Origin: Pseudomonas sp. StFLB209
Lineage (GTDB): Bacteria > Pseudomonadota > Gammaproteobacteria > Pseudomonadales > Pseudomonadaceae
Length of the DNA stretch: 64,000 nucleotides
Assembly: GCF_000829415.1 (NCBI RefSeq)
Contig: NZ_AP014637.1
Span: 2,120,001-2,184,000 of the forward strand
Direction: 5' to 3'
Shown here: positions 55,925-63,350 of the stretch, one piece after another
Layout of the letters: every line of letters begins with the position of its first letter
Position numbering within the stretch: position 1 is the stretch's first letter
Position numbers and translations under genes: made by a program
Notes under the pieces: generated by a model
What the model was told of the DNA's origin: nothing
The model's input: only the letters and a program-made list of their open reading frames with translations
Databases searched by the model: none

Positions 55925-57320
55925 GCAACGCTGCCAACTGACTGGCCAGTGCCGCCGCCTGCTCGGCACTGGCCACGTTGGTAAAGCCCAGCATCAGTCC
56001 TTGCCGGCCTTCATCCTCCAGATACCACTGCGACAGTGGCTGGACGGCAATCCCGGCCTGCTGCGCCTGCTCAGCAATCGCCACGTCGTTACCTTCGCGC
56101 AGTCGCGCCAGCACGTGCATGCCGCCAGCCTGGGTGTCGATCTGCAGTTTTTCGCCGCACGCGGTCTGCAATGCCTCGACCAGCCACTGCCGCCGACGTG
56201 CATACAGCCGGCGCATTTTGTTCAGGTGCCGGGCGAAATGGCCTTCAACAAGAAACTCACAAACCGTGGCCTGTTGCAGCAGCGGGCAGTGGTTGTGCAG
56301 GCGGTCGGCCTGGCAGGCGAAGGTGGCGGCCTGTTCTGCGGGCACCACCAGGTAGGCCAGGCGCAGTCCGGGAAACAGCACTTTGCTGAAGGTGCCGGTG
56401 TACAGCACCCGGCCTTGCTGGTCGAGGCTCTTGAGGGCGGGTAGCGGTTTGCCTTGATAGCGGTATTCGCTGTCGTAGTCGTCCTCGATGATCCAGCTGC
56501 CATTGCGGTTGGCCCAGTCCAACAGCGCCAGGCGGCGCGGCAGGCTGAGGGACACGCCCAGCGGGCTTTGGTGGGTCGGGGTGACCACCGCGAAACGGGC
56601 GTCGGGGGCCCGGGCGATGCCTTGGGCGACATCCAGACCGTGCTCATCCACCGGCACGGGTATCAGTTGCGCGCCAGCTTCCAGCAACGCATGACGGGCC
56701 ATGAAGTAGCCCGGCTCTTCCAGCCAGCAACGGTCACCGGCGCGCATCAGGGTATGGCTGATCAGGTCCAGGCAAGCGCGATACCCGGCGCAGACGAACA
56801 CCTGTTCCGGCCGGCAGGCGATGCCGCGGGATATCCCCAGATAAGTGGCAATGGCCGCGCGTAGCGGCCCGTGGCCCTGCGGGTCGGGGTAGACCAGGCC
56901 TTCCAGACCGCTGCGGCGCAGTTGCCGGCCGGCCAGCCGGGTCCAGAGCTTGCGCGGGAAGGCATCCAGGGCCGGCACGCCCATCTGCAAGGGCATTGGC
57001 AGGCCGCCACTGTGGTTCGACAGGTAAGTGCTGGGGCTGGTTGGCGTGGCCAGATTTGGCATCGTCAGCGCTGGCAGTTGCGGGCTGACGATGGTCCCGG
57101 CGGCGCCTCTGGCCAGCAGGTAGCCTTCGCCAATCAGCAACTGATAAGCCGTCTCGACCGTGCCTCTGGCCAGGTTCAGCTCTGCCGCCAGGGCGCGTAC
57201 CGCCGGCACCCGCTCGCCGGGGCGCAGGCGGCCATCGGCGATGGATTGGCGAAAACGCTGATACAGCTGGCGATAGATCGGCTCAGGCTGATTGCGGTCC
57301 GGTTCGAAGGCGTGTGACAT
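55869..57320 (-). CDS. MocR-family regulator (PdxR-type)
   Basis: The 483-residue protein has an N-terminal GntR-type winged helix (about 12-80; [32 protein letters not shown]) and a C-terminal aminotransferase-like domain (about 110-470). The PLP lysine is probably in [17 protein letters not shown], and DDYDSEYRY is typical. It is divergent from the GNAT/reductase/AhpD operon, and direct repeats fit for MocR binding lie between them. It is not next to pdx, gab or taurine genes, so its ligand is unknown. The tail overlaps thyA by 56 nt. Confidence 0.9.
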   Translation of the reverse strand: MSHAFEPDRNQPEPIYRQLYQRFRQSIADGRLRPGERVPAVRALAAELNLARGTVETAYQLLIGEGYLLARGAAGTIVSPQLPALTMPNLATPTSPSTYLSNHSGGLPMPLQMGVPALDAFPRKLWTRLAGRQLRRSGLEGLVYPDPQGHGPLRAAIATYLGISRGIACRPEQVFVCAGYRACLDLISHTLMRAGDRCWLEEPGYFMARHALLEAGAQLIPVPVDEHGLDVAQGIARAPDARFAVVTPTHQSPLGVSLSLPRRLALLDWANRNGSWIIEDDYDSEYRYQGKPLPALKSLDQQGRVLYTGTFSKVLFPGLRLAYLVVPAEQAATFACQADRLHNHCPLLQQATVCEFLVEGHFARHLNKMRRLYARRRQWLVEALQTACGEKLQIDTQAGGMHVLARLREGNDVAIAEQAQQAGIAVQPLSQWYLEDEGRQGLMLGFTNVASAEQAAALASQLAALLTPPSAPSTAHGAGSLQE

Positions 57321-57351
57321 GGCCTAGTCGTTTAATCATTTTTCGGCCCTG

Positions 57352-57385
57352 TAGCTTAAGCCATTCGCGGCCTAGAGTAAGCCAT
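57352..57385. promoter_or_regulatory. Direct-repeat operator for the MocR-type regulator
   Basis: TAGCTTAAGCCAT (57352-57364) and TAGAGTAAGCCAT (57373-57385) match at 11 of 13 positions and begin 21 bp apart, two helical turns. They sit between the divergent starts, as in known MocR operators such as GabR's. Confidence 0.6.
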
Positions 57386-57410
57386 CTTCTGAACATCACG
57401 AGTGACCGCG

Positions 57411-57857
57411 ATGAACTGCACCTTCTTGCACCTTGAAGACCCTCAGGCCCTGGCGGCCAGTTTCGGGCTGATGCGTGTGCTACGCCCGCACCTGGACAAC
57501 GCTGACGCCTATGTCGCGCAACTGCAACGGCAGGCCGGCCAGGGCTATCGGTTGCTGGCCGCGATGCAGGATGCACAGATTGTCGGGCTGGCCGGTTACC
57601 GTGAGCTGGAAAACCTGCTGTATGGCCGCTTCGTGTATGTCGATGATCTGCTGATCAGCCCGGCGTTACAGCGCAGCGGGCTGGGAGGGCAACTGCTCGA
57701 TCAGGTTCGCCAGCAGGCCCGGCAGCTGGGCTGCGATCATTTTGTGCTGGATACCGGCCTGCACATGGCCTTGGCTCAGCGCTTCTACTTCCGCCAGGGG
57801 CTGCTGGCGAGCGGTATGCACTTTACCCAGCGCCTGCGGGCCGGGGGTACGCTATGA
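57411..57857 (+). CDS. GNAT-family N-acetyltransferase
   Basis: This 148-residue acetyltransferase has motif A VYVDDLLISPALQRSGLGGQL, where QRSGLG is the acetyl-CoA loop, preceded by GLAGYRELENL. It starts at ATG 57411, although GTG 57402 is possible. It is the first gene of a three-gene unit with a flavin reductase (4-nt overlap) and an AhpD-like protein. Substrate unknown; an amine is suggested only by the PLP-type regulator. Confidence 0.85.
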   Translation: MNCTFLHLEDPQALAASFGLMRVLRPHLDNADAYVAQLQRQAGQGYRLLAAMQDAQIVGLAGYRELENLLYGRFVYVDDLLISPALQRSGLGGQLLDQVRQQARQLGCDHFVLDTGLHMALAQRFYFRQGLLASGMHFTQRLRAGGTL

Positions 57858-58465
57858 AGCGGGTTCTGCTCATCAACGCCAGCCCCATGGGCCAGGATTC
57901 CCACGCCCATCGTCTGGCTGAAGAACTGCTGGCCAGTTTGGGTCACCAGCAGGTGGATATCGAACGGCTTGAGCGCGATCTGGGACGCGACCCATTGCCG
58001 CCGCTGTCCGCCGGCTACGCCCAGGCGCTGACCACGGTCACGCCGTTCGACGCGCCATTGTTCGAACTGTCCGAAGCATTGATTGGTGAACTGGAAAACA
58101 GCGATGTGCTGCTGATCGCCACCCCGATGCACAACTTCACCGTGCCGGCGGCGCTCAAGCTGTGGATCGATTACGTGCTGCGCATTCACCGCACCTTCAG
58201 CGCAGGTCCCGATGGCAAGACCGGGCTGCTCAAGGACCGCCCGGTGTATGTGCTGGTCGGCTCCGGCGGCTTTCATCAGGGCGAGCGCGCCAGGCAGCCG
58301 GACTTTCTGACGTCCTACTTGCGCCATGTGCTCAACACCCTGGGGTTGTTCGATGTGCATTTCAGCTATTTGCAAGGCCTGGTGTTTGGCGCTGAAGCCG
58401 TCGAGCAGGCCCTGCATGAGGCGCGTACCCGGCTACGGCTGGAACCGCTGTTCAGGCAACTTTGA
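57854..58465 (+). CDS. FMN-dependent NAD(P)H azoreductase/quinone reductase (AzoR-like)
   Basis: This 203-residue flavodoxin-fold reductase has an FMN-phosphate loop INASPMGQDSHAHRLAE and the AzoR-type block TPMHNFTVPAALKLWIDYVL. The later GSGGFHQGERAR is also typical. Such enzymes reduce quinones and azo compounds with two electrons. Its start overlaps the GNAT gene by 4 nt, and it lies 25 nt before the AhpD-like gene. Together with a peroxidase-type protein this suggests a small detoxification operon. Confidence 0.88.
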   Translation: MKRVLLINASPMGQDSHAHRLAEELLASLGHQQVDIERLERDLGRDPLPPLSAGYAQALTTVTPFDAPLFELSEALIGELENSDVLLIATPMHNFTVPAALKLWIDYVLRIHRTFSAGPDGKTGLLKDRPVYVLVGSGGFHQGERARQPDFLTSYLRHVLNTLGLFDVHFSYLQGLVFGAEAVEQALHEARTRLRLEPLFRQL

Positions 58466-58490
58466 TCATTTCTTGTACAGGAGCTAAACC

Positions 58491-58922
58491 ATGAGCCAAC
58501 TCAGACTGCCGTTTTCCACCCTCTCACCAGCGGCCTATCAGGGCCTGTTGGCCACTAACAAGGCGCTGGTCGAAGGGCCGCTGGGCCTGCCGCTGGTAGA
58601 GCTGGTGTTCCTGCGGGTTTCGCAGATCAACGGCTGCGCGTTCTGCCTGGGCAAGCACTCGCAGACCCTGCGCGACAGTGGTGTGGCGCAGAACAAGCTC
58701 GATTGCCTGGCCGGCTGGCGCATCAGTGAGCTATTCGATGCGCGTGAACGTGCGGCCCTGGCCTGGGCGGAAACCCTCACCTACGTCAGTGACAAGGGCG
58801 CCCCCGATGAGCTGTACGAGCCTCTGCAAGCGCACTTTTCAAGTGCCGAGATTTCCGACCTGACCTTCGCCGTGTCGCTGATGAATGCGTTCAACCGGCT
58901 GGCGGTGGGGATGAAACTGTAG
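58491..58922 (+). CDS. AhpD-like alkylhydroperoxidase (carboxymuconolactone decarboxylase family)
   Basis: This 143-residue helical protein of the CMD/AhpD family has an active-site Cys-x-x-Cys in QINGCAFCLGKHSQTLR, with His two residues on, plus ERAALAWAETLTYV. These residues support thiol peroxidase-type activity or reduction by a partner. CAGGAGCT lies upstream. It is last in the MocR-controlled operon. Confidence 0.9.
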   Translation: MSQLRLPFSTLSPAAYQGLLATNKALVEGPLGLPLVELVFLRVSQINGCAFCLGKHSQTLRDSGVAQNKLDCLAGWRISELFDARERAALAWAETLTYVSDKGAPDELYEPLQAHFSSAEISDLTFAVSLMNAFNRLAVGMKL

Positions 58923-58923
58923 G

Positions 58924-58985
58924 GACTGGCTTGCCAGCAAAGACAGCGGCACATTCGCAGTCGATGCTGCGAGTGTGCCAGCCCC
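58924..58985. repeat. REP-type element with long stem
   Basis: ACTGGCTTGCCAGC is followed by GGCACATTCGCAG (58948-58960), and its near-complement CTGCGAGTGTGCC lies at 58967-58979. This is the longer Pseudomonas REP variant, between convergent genes. It could terminate or protect either transcript. Confidence 0.65.
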
Positions 58986-59001
58986 TTTGCTTTTGCAAGC
59001 A

Positions 59002-60162
59002 TTACGGCCGTTGGCCGATTTCCACGCTTTGCGCCGTCCAGCCGGCAACCCGTTCACTCAACGACAGGCCCAGGCCGGGGCGGGTCGGTACCCGCATGCG
59101 TCCGTCGCGGGTTTCCAGGCGTTCGTTGAACAGCGGCTCCAGCCATTCGAAGTGCTCGACCCACGGTTCGGTCGGGTAAGTGGCTGCCAGGTGCACATGC
59201 AACTCCATGGCAAAGTGCGGGGCCAGCATCACCCCGGCCTGTTCGGCCATGGCCGCGACCTTGAGGAACGGTGTGATACCGCCGACCCGCGGCGCGTCAG
59301 GCATCAGATAGTCAGCGCCGCGCAGTTTGATGAATTCGGCGTGCTCGGCCACGCTGGTGAGCATTTCGCCGGTCGCGATCGGCGTATCGAACTGCTGGGC
59401 AAGGGCGGCGTGGCCTTCGGCGTCGTAGCAATCGAGCGGCTCCTCGATCCATACCAGGTTGTAGGCCTCGAACTGCCTACACATGCGCTGGGCGGTCGGG
59501 CGGTCCCACTGCTGGTTGGCGTCGACCATCAACGGGAAGTTATCCCCAAGCTGTTTGCGCACCGTGCTGACCCGCTGGATATCCACCGCGCAATCAGGCT
59601 GGCCGACCTTGAGCTTGATGCCGCCGATGCCCTTTTCCCGCGACAGCTCAGTGTTTTTCAGCAGTTGCTCCAGCGGCGTGTGCAAAAAGCCGCCGGAGGT
59701 GTTGTAGCAGCGCACCGAATCACGCTGGGCGCCGAGCAGGCGGGCCAGCGACAGGTTGGCGCGCTTGGCTTTGAGGTCCCACAACGCGACATCGAAGGCG
59801 CCGATGGCTTGGGTCGACAGGCCGCTGCGGCCCACCGAAGCACCGGCCCAGCAGAGTTTTGTCCACAGCTTGGCGATATCGCTGGGGTTCTCGCCGATCA
59901 GCGCCGGGGCGATTTCCTGGGCGTGGGCAAACTGGCCGGGGCCGCCGGAACGCTTGGAATAGCTGAACCCCAGGCCGCTGTGGCCATCTTTGGTCTGGAT
60001 CTCGACAAACAGCATGGCGATCTCAGTCATCGGCTTCTGCCGACCGGTGAGTACCTTGGCATCGCTGATCGGGTTGGCCAGCGGCAGGAAGACCGACGAC
60101 ACCTTGATCCAGGCAATCTGGTCGTGGTCGGCGGATGGGCGGTCTGGTTGTTGTACGGTCAT
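59002..60162 (-). CDS. Galactarate/L-talarate dehydratase (enolase superfamily, MR subgroup)
   Basis: The 386-residue enolase-superfamily enzyme has the base motif KLK (Lys183 and Lys185). Metal ligands are Asp214 (VDANQQW), Glu240 (WIEEPLD) and Glu266 (ATGEML), and His316 lies in APHFAMELHVHL. The C-terminal EPWVEHFEWLEPLFNE resembles Salmonella L-talarate/galactarate dehydratase. It would dehydrate galactarate or talarate to 5-keto-4-deoxyglucarate. It is 29 nt downstream of a sugar-acid permease. The next pathway enzymes are not in the window. Substrate specificity is inferred. Confidence 0.85.
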   Translation of the reverse strand: MTVQQPDRPSADHDQIAWIKVSSVFLPLANPISDAKVLTGRQKPMTEIAMLFVEIQTKDGHSGLGFSYSKRSGGPGQFAHAQEIAPALIGENPSDIAKLWTKLCWAGASVGRSGLSTQAIGAFDVALWDLKAKRANLSLARLLGAQRDSVRCYNTSGGFLHTPLEQLLKNTELSREKGIGGIKLKVGQPDCAVDIQRVSTVRKQLGDNFPLMVDANQQWDRPTAQRMCRQFEAYNLVWIEEPLDCYDAEGHAALAQQFDTPIATGEMLTSVAEHAEFIKLRGADYLMPDAPRVGGITPFLKVAAMAEQAGVMLAPHFAMELHVHLAATYPTEPWVEHFEWLEPLFNERLETRDGRMRVPTRPGLGLSLSERVAGWTAQSVEIGQRP

Positions 60163-60191
60163 GTCGCTCTCCTTGAGGGTGTGGATAACTT

Positions 60192-61550
60192 TTATGGCTT
60201 GAGCGCGGCGGACTCGGCCGGCTTGTGGCTGGGTTCAGCTGGCTGGGCGGATTCGTCGAGCTCCATGCGCTTGAGCGGGCCGACGATAAACAGATAGGCA
60301 AAGGCGCCAAGCAGGCCCATGGCGGCGACATAGACCAGGGCCATGTCGAACGAGCCCTTGCTGACCAGCAGGCCGATGGCGATGGGAGTCACGATGCTGG
60401 CGATGTTGCCGCAGAAGTTGAACATCGCGCCGCTGATACCCATGGCTTGTTTGGGCGAGACATCGCCGACGATGCACCAGCCCAGATTGCCGACCCCTTT
60501 GGCGAAAAAGGCGATCGACATCACCAGAATGACCACCGTCACCGACTGGGTGTAGTTGGCGACCACGATGCTGCTCGACAGCAGCAAGCCGCAGATGATC
60601 GGGGTCTTGCGTGCGGCGGTGAGGCTAAAGCCTTTCTTGAGCATCCAGTCTGACCAGACGCCGCCGACCATGCCGCCGATAAAGCCCGCCAGCGGCGGGA
60701 TGGCCGCCACCAGACCGACCTTGAGCATGGTCATGCCCTTGGCTTCGACCAGATAAGTCGGAAACCAGGTGAGGAAGAACCAGGTGATCGAGGTTAGGCA
60801 GAACTGTCCCAGATACACGCCGAGCATCATCCGATTGGCGCCGATGGCCTTGGCGCGTTGCCAACTGAACGCCGTTTTGGTGTCGCCGATATTGGGCATG
60901 CCGCCACCGGCTTCGATGTAGTCGATTTCGGCGCTGTTGACCCGTTTGTCCTTGCGCGGCTCATGAACCATCTTGAACCACAGCAGGCCGATCAGGATGC
61001 CGGCCCCACCGGTCCAGAAAAACACGTGTTGCCAGCCAAAGCTGCTGAGCAGCAGCACCATCAGCGGGGTGAAGGCGGCCAGGGCGAAATACTGCGCCGA
61101 CTGGAAAATCGCCGTGGCCAGGCCGCGCTCGTTGCGCGGGAACCACATCACCGTGAGGCGGTTGTTGGCGGGGAAGGCCGGCGACTCAGCCATGCCCATC
61201 AGAAAGCGCAGCACGAACAGCGCGACGAAAGCCGAGCTGAACAGGTCGACGTAACCCTGCAAAAAGGTCAGGGTCGACCACAGGATCAGGCTGACGCCCA
61301 GCACCAGACGCGAACCGTAACGGTCGAGGATGATCCCGCCGGGAATCTGCATGCTGGTGTAGGCCCAGCCAAACGCCGAAAACGCGATGCCCATGGTCAG
61401 CGCGTCGAAGCCCAGCTCATTGCGCATGGCGGGGGCGGCGATGGACAGCGTGGCGCGGTCTACGTAGTTGAACACGGTGACGATGAAGATCATCGCCAGG
61501 ATCAGGTAGCGGACGTTGGTCCTGGCTACCGGGGAGGCTGATTGGCTCAC
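60192..61550 (-). CDS. MFS sugar-acid permease (GudP/GarP family)
   Basis: The 452-residue 12-helix transporter belongs to the anion:cation symporter group that carries glucarate, galactarate or galactonate. N-terminal blocks are FNYVDRATLSIAAPAMRNELG and FSAFGWAYTSMQIPGG, then LDRYGSR. I place the start at GTG 61550, 10 nt after AAGGAAG; the frame extends back through operator sequence to 61643. It precedes the dehydratase gene by 29 nt, and twin palindromes lie upstream. Substrate is inferred from that neighbour. Confidence 0.87.
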   Translation of the reverse strand: MSQSASPVARTNVRYLILAMIFIVTVFNYVDRATLSIAAPAMRNELGFDALTMGIAFSAFGWAYTSMQIPGGIILDRYGSRLVLGVSLILWSTLTFLQGYVDLFSSAFVALFVLRFLMGMAESPAFPANNRLTVMWFPRNERGLATAIFQSAQYFALAAFTPLMVLLLSSFGWQHVFFWTGGAGILIGLLWFKMVHEPRKDKRVNSAEIDYIEAGGGMPNIGDTKTAFSWQRAKAIGANRMMLGVYLGQFCLTSITWFFLTWFPTYLVEAKGMTMLKVGLVAAIPPLAGFIGGMVGGVWSDWMLKKGFSLTAARKTPIICGLLLSSSIVVANYTQSVTVVILVMSIAFFAKGVGNLGWCIVGDVSPKQAMGISGAMFNFCGNIASIVTPIAIGLLVSKGSFDMALVYVAAMGLLGAFAYLFIVGPLKRMELDESAQPAEPSHKPAESAALKP

Positions 61551-61624
61551 TTTTATTGTCTTCCTTATTGTGATGAGGCGTTGAATGTGGGGTGCCGCCT
61601 GGCTCCACTGCACCGTGATTGCTG

Positions 61625-61654
61625 AATATGATTGCGCAATCATTTGTTAATCAA
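61625..61654 (-). promoter_or_regulatory. Candidate promoter of the permease-dehydratase operon
   Basis: On the minus strand TTGATT (61654-61649) and CATATT (61630-61625) are 18 bp apart, each 4 of 6 to consensus. The palindrome at 61628-61643 falls in the spacer and reaches the -10, so its binding protein would block RNA polymerase. Confidence 0.5.
61628..61643. promoter_or_regulatory. LacI-type operator O1
   Basis: ATGATTGCGCAATCAT is a perfect 16-bp palindrome with the central CG step common in LacI-family operators, 78 nt before the permease start. Confidence 0.78.
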
Positions 61655-61702
61655 AAAAACAGGCACCCGGACATGCGGAACACCTGATGAGCGAAGCATA
61701 CA

Positions 61703-61718
61703 ATGATTGCGCAATCAT
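61703..61718. promoter_or_regulatory. LacI-type operator O2
   Basis: This is an identical palindrome (extended to 18 bp, AATGATTGCG and complement), 75 bp upstream of O1. That is about seven helical turns, suited to DNA looping by a tetrameric repressor or to two dimers on one face. Confidence 0.78.
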
Positions 61719-61756
61719 TCAAGGGTGCATTCGTCGCTTTTGCAAAAAACCAAGGT

Positions 61757-62773
61757 TCAGGTGGTCTGGCGTTCGATCAACTTGAAACCTGTATCAATAC
61801 GCACCGGATCGCCGACGTTATCAGCGTTATTGAAGCGTTCGAGCAGGGCTTGCGCGACTTTCTGGCCGATCAATTGGCCGTCGACGCTGACCGTCGACAG
61901 CGCCGGATAGACCTGGGCGGCGGCGCTCAGGTCACCAAACCCCATCACTGCCAGATCCTCCGGCACCCGCAGGCCACGGCTGGCGGCTTCGGCCAGCACA
62001 CCTTGGGCGATGGTGTCGGAACTGCACACCACCACTTCCGGCAGTGGCCCTTGCTCCAGCAACTGTTGCAGGCCGTCGCGGCCGGTTTTCAGGGTCGCCG
62101 GCGGGGTCATGACTTGCAGCGGCACAGCGTCGATGCCGTGCCGACCAAGCTCGTCGATCACGCTCTGGCAACGCCGCACACCCCGTGGATCGCCCAGGCT
62201 GATGACGGAAAAGCGCCGGTAGCCCTTGCCGAGCAGGTGTTGGGCAATGGCCTCGCCGACCCGCTCATGGGAGAAGCCCACCAGCATATCCAGCGGATCG
62301 TCCGCCAGGTCCCAGGCTTCCACCACCGGGATGCCCGACTGAGCCAGGCGCAGGCGGCTGGATTCGGTGTGCAGGGTGCCGGTGAGGACGATGCCATCCG
62401 GGCGGCGGCCGAGAATCGCTTCCAGGAGTTTCTCTTCCTGCTCGGCAGAGTAGCCGGTCAAACCCAGCAAAGTCTGGTAGCCGGCCTGGGCCAGACGTTC
62501 CATCAGCGCCTGCACCGTATCGGCAAAGATCGAGTTGGCCATGGTCGGCAGGAAGATGGCGACCAGCCGGCTCTTGTTGCTGGCCAGGCTGCCAGCCAGC
62601 ATGTTCGACACATAGCCGGTCTGGCGCACCGCTGCCATGACCTTCTGCCGGGTCTGCTCGCTGACCACCTCCGGACGGCTCAAGGCCCGCGACACGGTGA
62701 TCGGCGATACGCCGGCCACCTTGGCGACGTCGATCAGGGTCAGGTTGGTGGAGGGGGCAGCTTTCTTCGGCAT
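61757..62773 (-). CDS. LacI-family repressor of the sugar-acid operon
   Basis: This 338-residue regulator has the LacI helix-turn-helix (LTLIDVAKVAGVSPITVSRA), the hinge helix YVSNMLAGSLASNKS, and a sugar-binding domain (about 65-338). It resembles GntR/gluconate-type LacI members, which recognise sugar acids. It lies 206 nt upstream of the permease gene on the same strand, with twin palindromes between. CAGGA precedes ATG 62773. I infer that galactarate or a related acid releases it from the operators. Confidence 0.9.
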   Translation of the reverse strand: MPKKAAPSTNLTLIDVAKVAGVSPITVSRALSRPEVVSEQTRQKVMAAVRQTGYVSNMLAGSLASNKSRLVAIFLPTMANSIFADTVQALMERLAQAGYQTLLGLTGYSAEQEEKLLEAILGRRPDGIVLTGTLHTESSRLRLAQSGIPVVEAWDLADDPLDMLVGFSHERVGEAIAQHLLGKGYRRFSVISLGDPRGVRRCQSVIDELGRHGIDAVPLQVMTPPATLKTGRDGLQQLLEQGPLPEVVVCSSDTIAQGVLAEAASRGLRVPEDLAVMGFGDLSAAAQVYPALSTVSVDGQLIGQKVAQALLERFNNADNVGDPVRIDTGFKLIERQTT

Positions 62774-62820
62774 GAACGGTCCTGGCTGTGTCGCGGGGCG
62801 CTAATGTATCACCTAGTGAC

Positions 62821-63267
62821 CTAGTGACCGTGGCTTCTGCCGACATGTGACGGCTCGCCCTCGGGCGCAGCCACTGCGCCGGTGACCTCCAGCCGGTCAA
62901 GAATCGCGCAGTGGTCCGGGTCGTTGTCGTTGCAGCGCTGGCGCAGGTTACGCAACTGCTGTTGCAGCGCCTGCAGGCTGGCGACCCGCGCGTCGACGTG
63001 GGCGATGTGCTCGTCGATCAGGGCATTGACGCTCTCGCACTGATCCTGCGGGCTGTCGCGCAGGTTCAGCAGGCGCCGGATTTCATCCAGGGTCATGTCC
63101 AGGCTGCGGCAATTGCGGATGAAGCTCAGGCGCTCGACGTGGGCCTGGGTGTACAGCCGGTAATTGCCTTCGGTACGCGACGGCACAGGCAGCAGGCCTT
63201 CGCGTTCGTAATAGCGGACGGTTTCGACCTGGGTGTCGGTCAGTTTGGCCAGTTCACCGATTTTCAT
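62821..63267 (-). CDS. cadR: Cadmium-responsive MerR-family regulator CadR
   Basis: This 148-residue regulator has a MerR winged helix (MKIGELAKLTDTQVETVRYY), a dimerisation helix and the metal-site cysteines: one in DQCESVNALIDEH (near 78) and two in QRCNDNDPDHCAILDRL (near 114 and 122). A His-rich tail (SHVGRSHGH) is typical of Pseudomonas CadR. It activates cadA by twisting an over-long promoter spacer when Cd(II) binds. It is divergent from cadA. Confidence 0.95.
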   Translation of the reverse strand: MKIGELAKLTDTQVETVRYYEREGLLPVPSRTEGNYRLYTQAHVERLSFIRNCRSLDMTLDEIRRLLNLRDSPQDQCESVNALIDEHIAHVDARVASLQALQQQLRNLRQRCNDNDPDHCAILDRLEVTGAVAAPEGEPSHVGRSHGH

Positions 63268-63289
63268 GAGCAGGATTCCGCGCAGGTGC

Positions 63290-63321
63290 TTGACCCTATA
63301 GTGGCTACAGGGTGTTCACTT
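63290..63321 (+). promoter_or_regulatory. CadR-controlled cadA promoter and operator
   Basis: The -35 TTGACC (63290-63295) overlaps the dyad ACCCTATAG-TGG-CTACAGGGT (63293-63313). The -10 (TTCACT or TCACTT) lies at 63315-63321, giving the long 19-20 bp spacer of MerR-activated promoters. Confidence 0.85.
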
Positions 63322-63350
63322 GGCAATATCTTGATTTGGAGGATGGACCC

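Larger units (their letters stand above)
61551..61756. promoter_or_regulatory. Regulatory region of the sugar-acid operon
   Basis: These 206 nt lie between the LacI gene stop and the permease start. They contain two perfect palindromes and a candidate promoter, and lack coding potential. The region is AT-richer than its neighbours, including a run of A residues near 61653-61659. Confidence 0.7.

Noticed and set aside
62812..62827. Tandem CCTAGTGA repeat between cadR and the LacI gene as an operator
   Set aside because: It overlaps the cadR stop codon, has only two units and no dyad suited to the neighbouring regulators.
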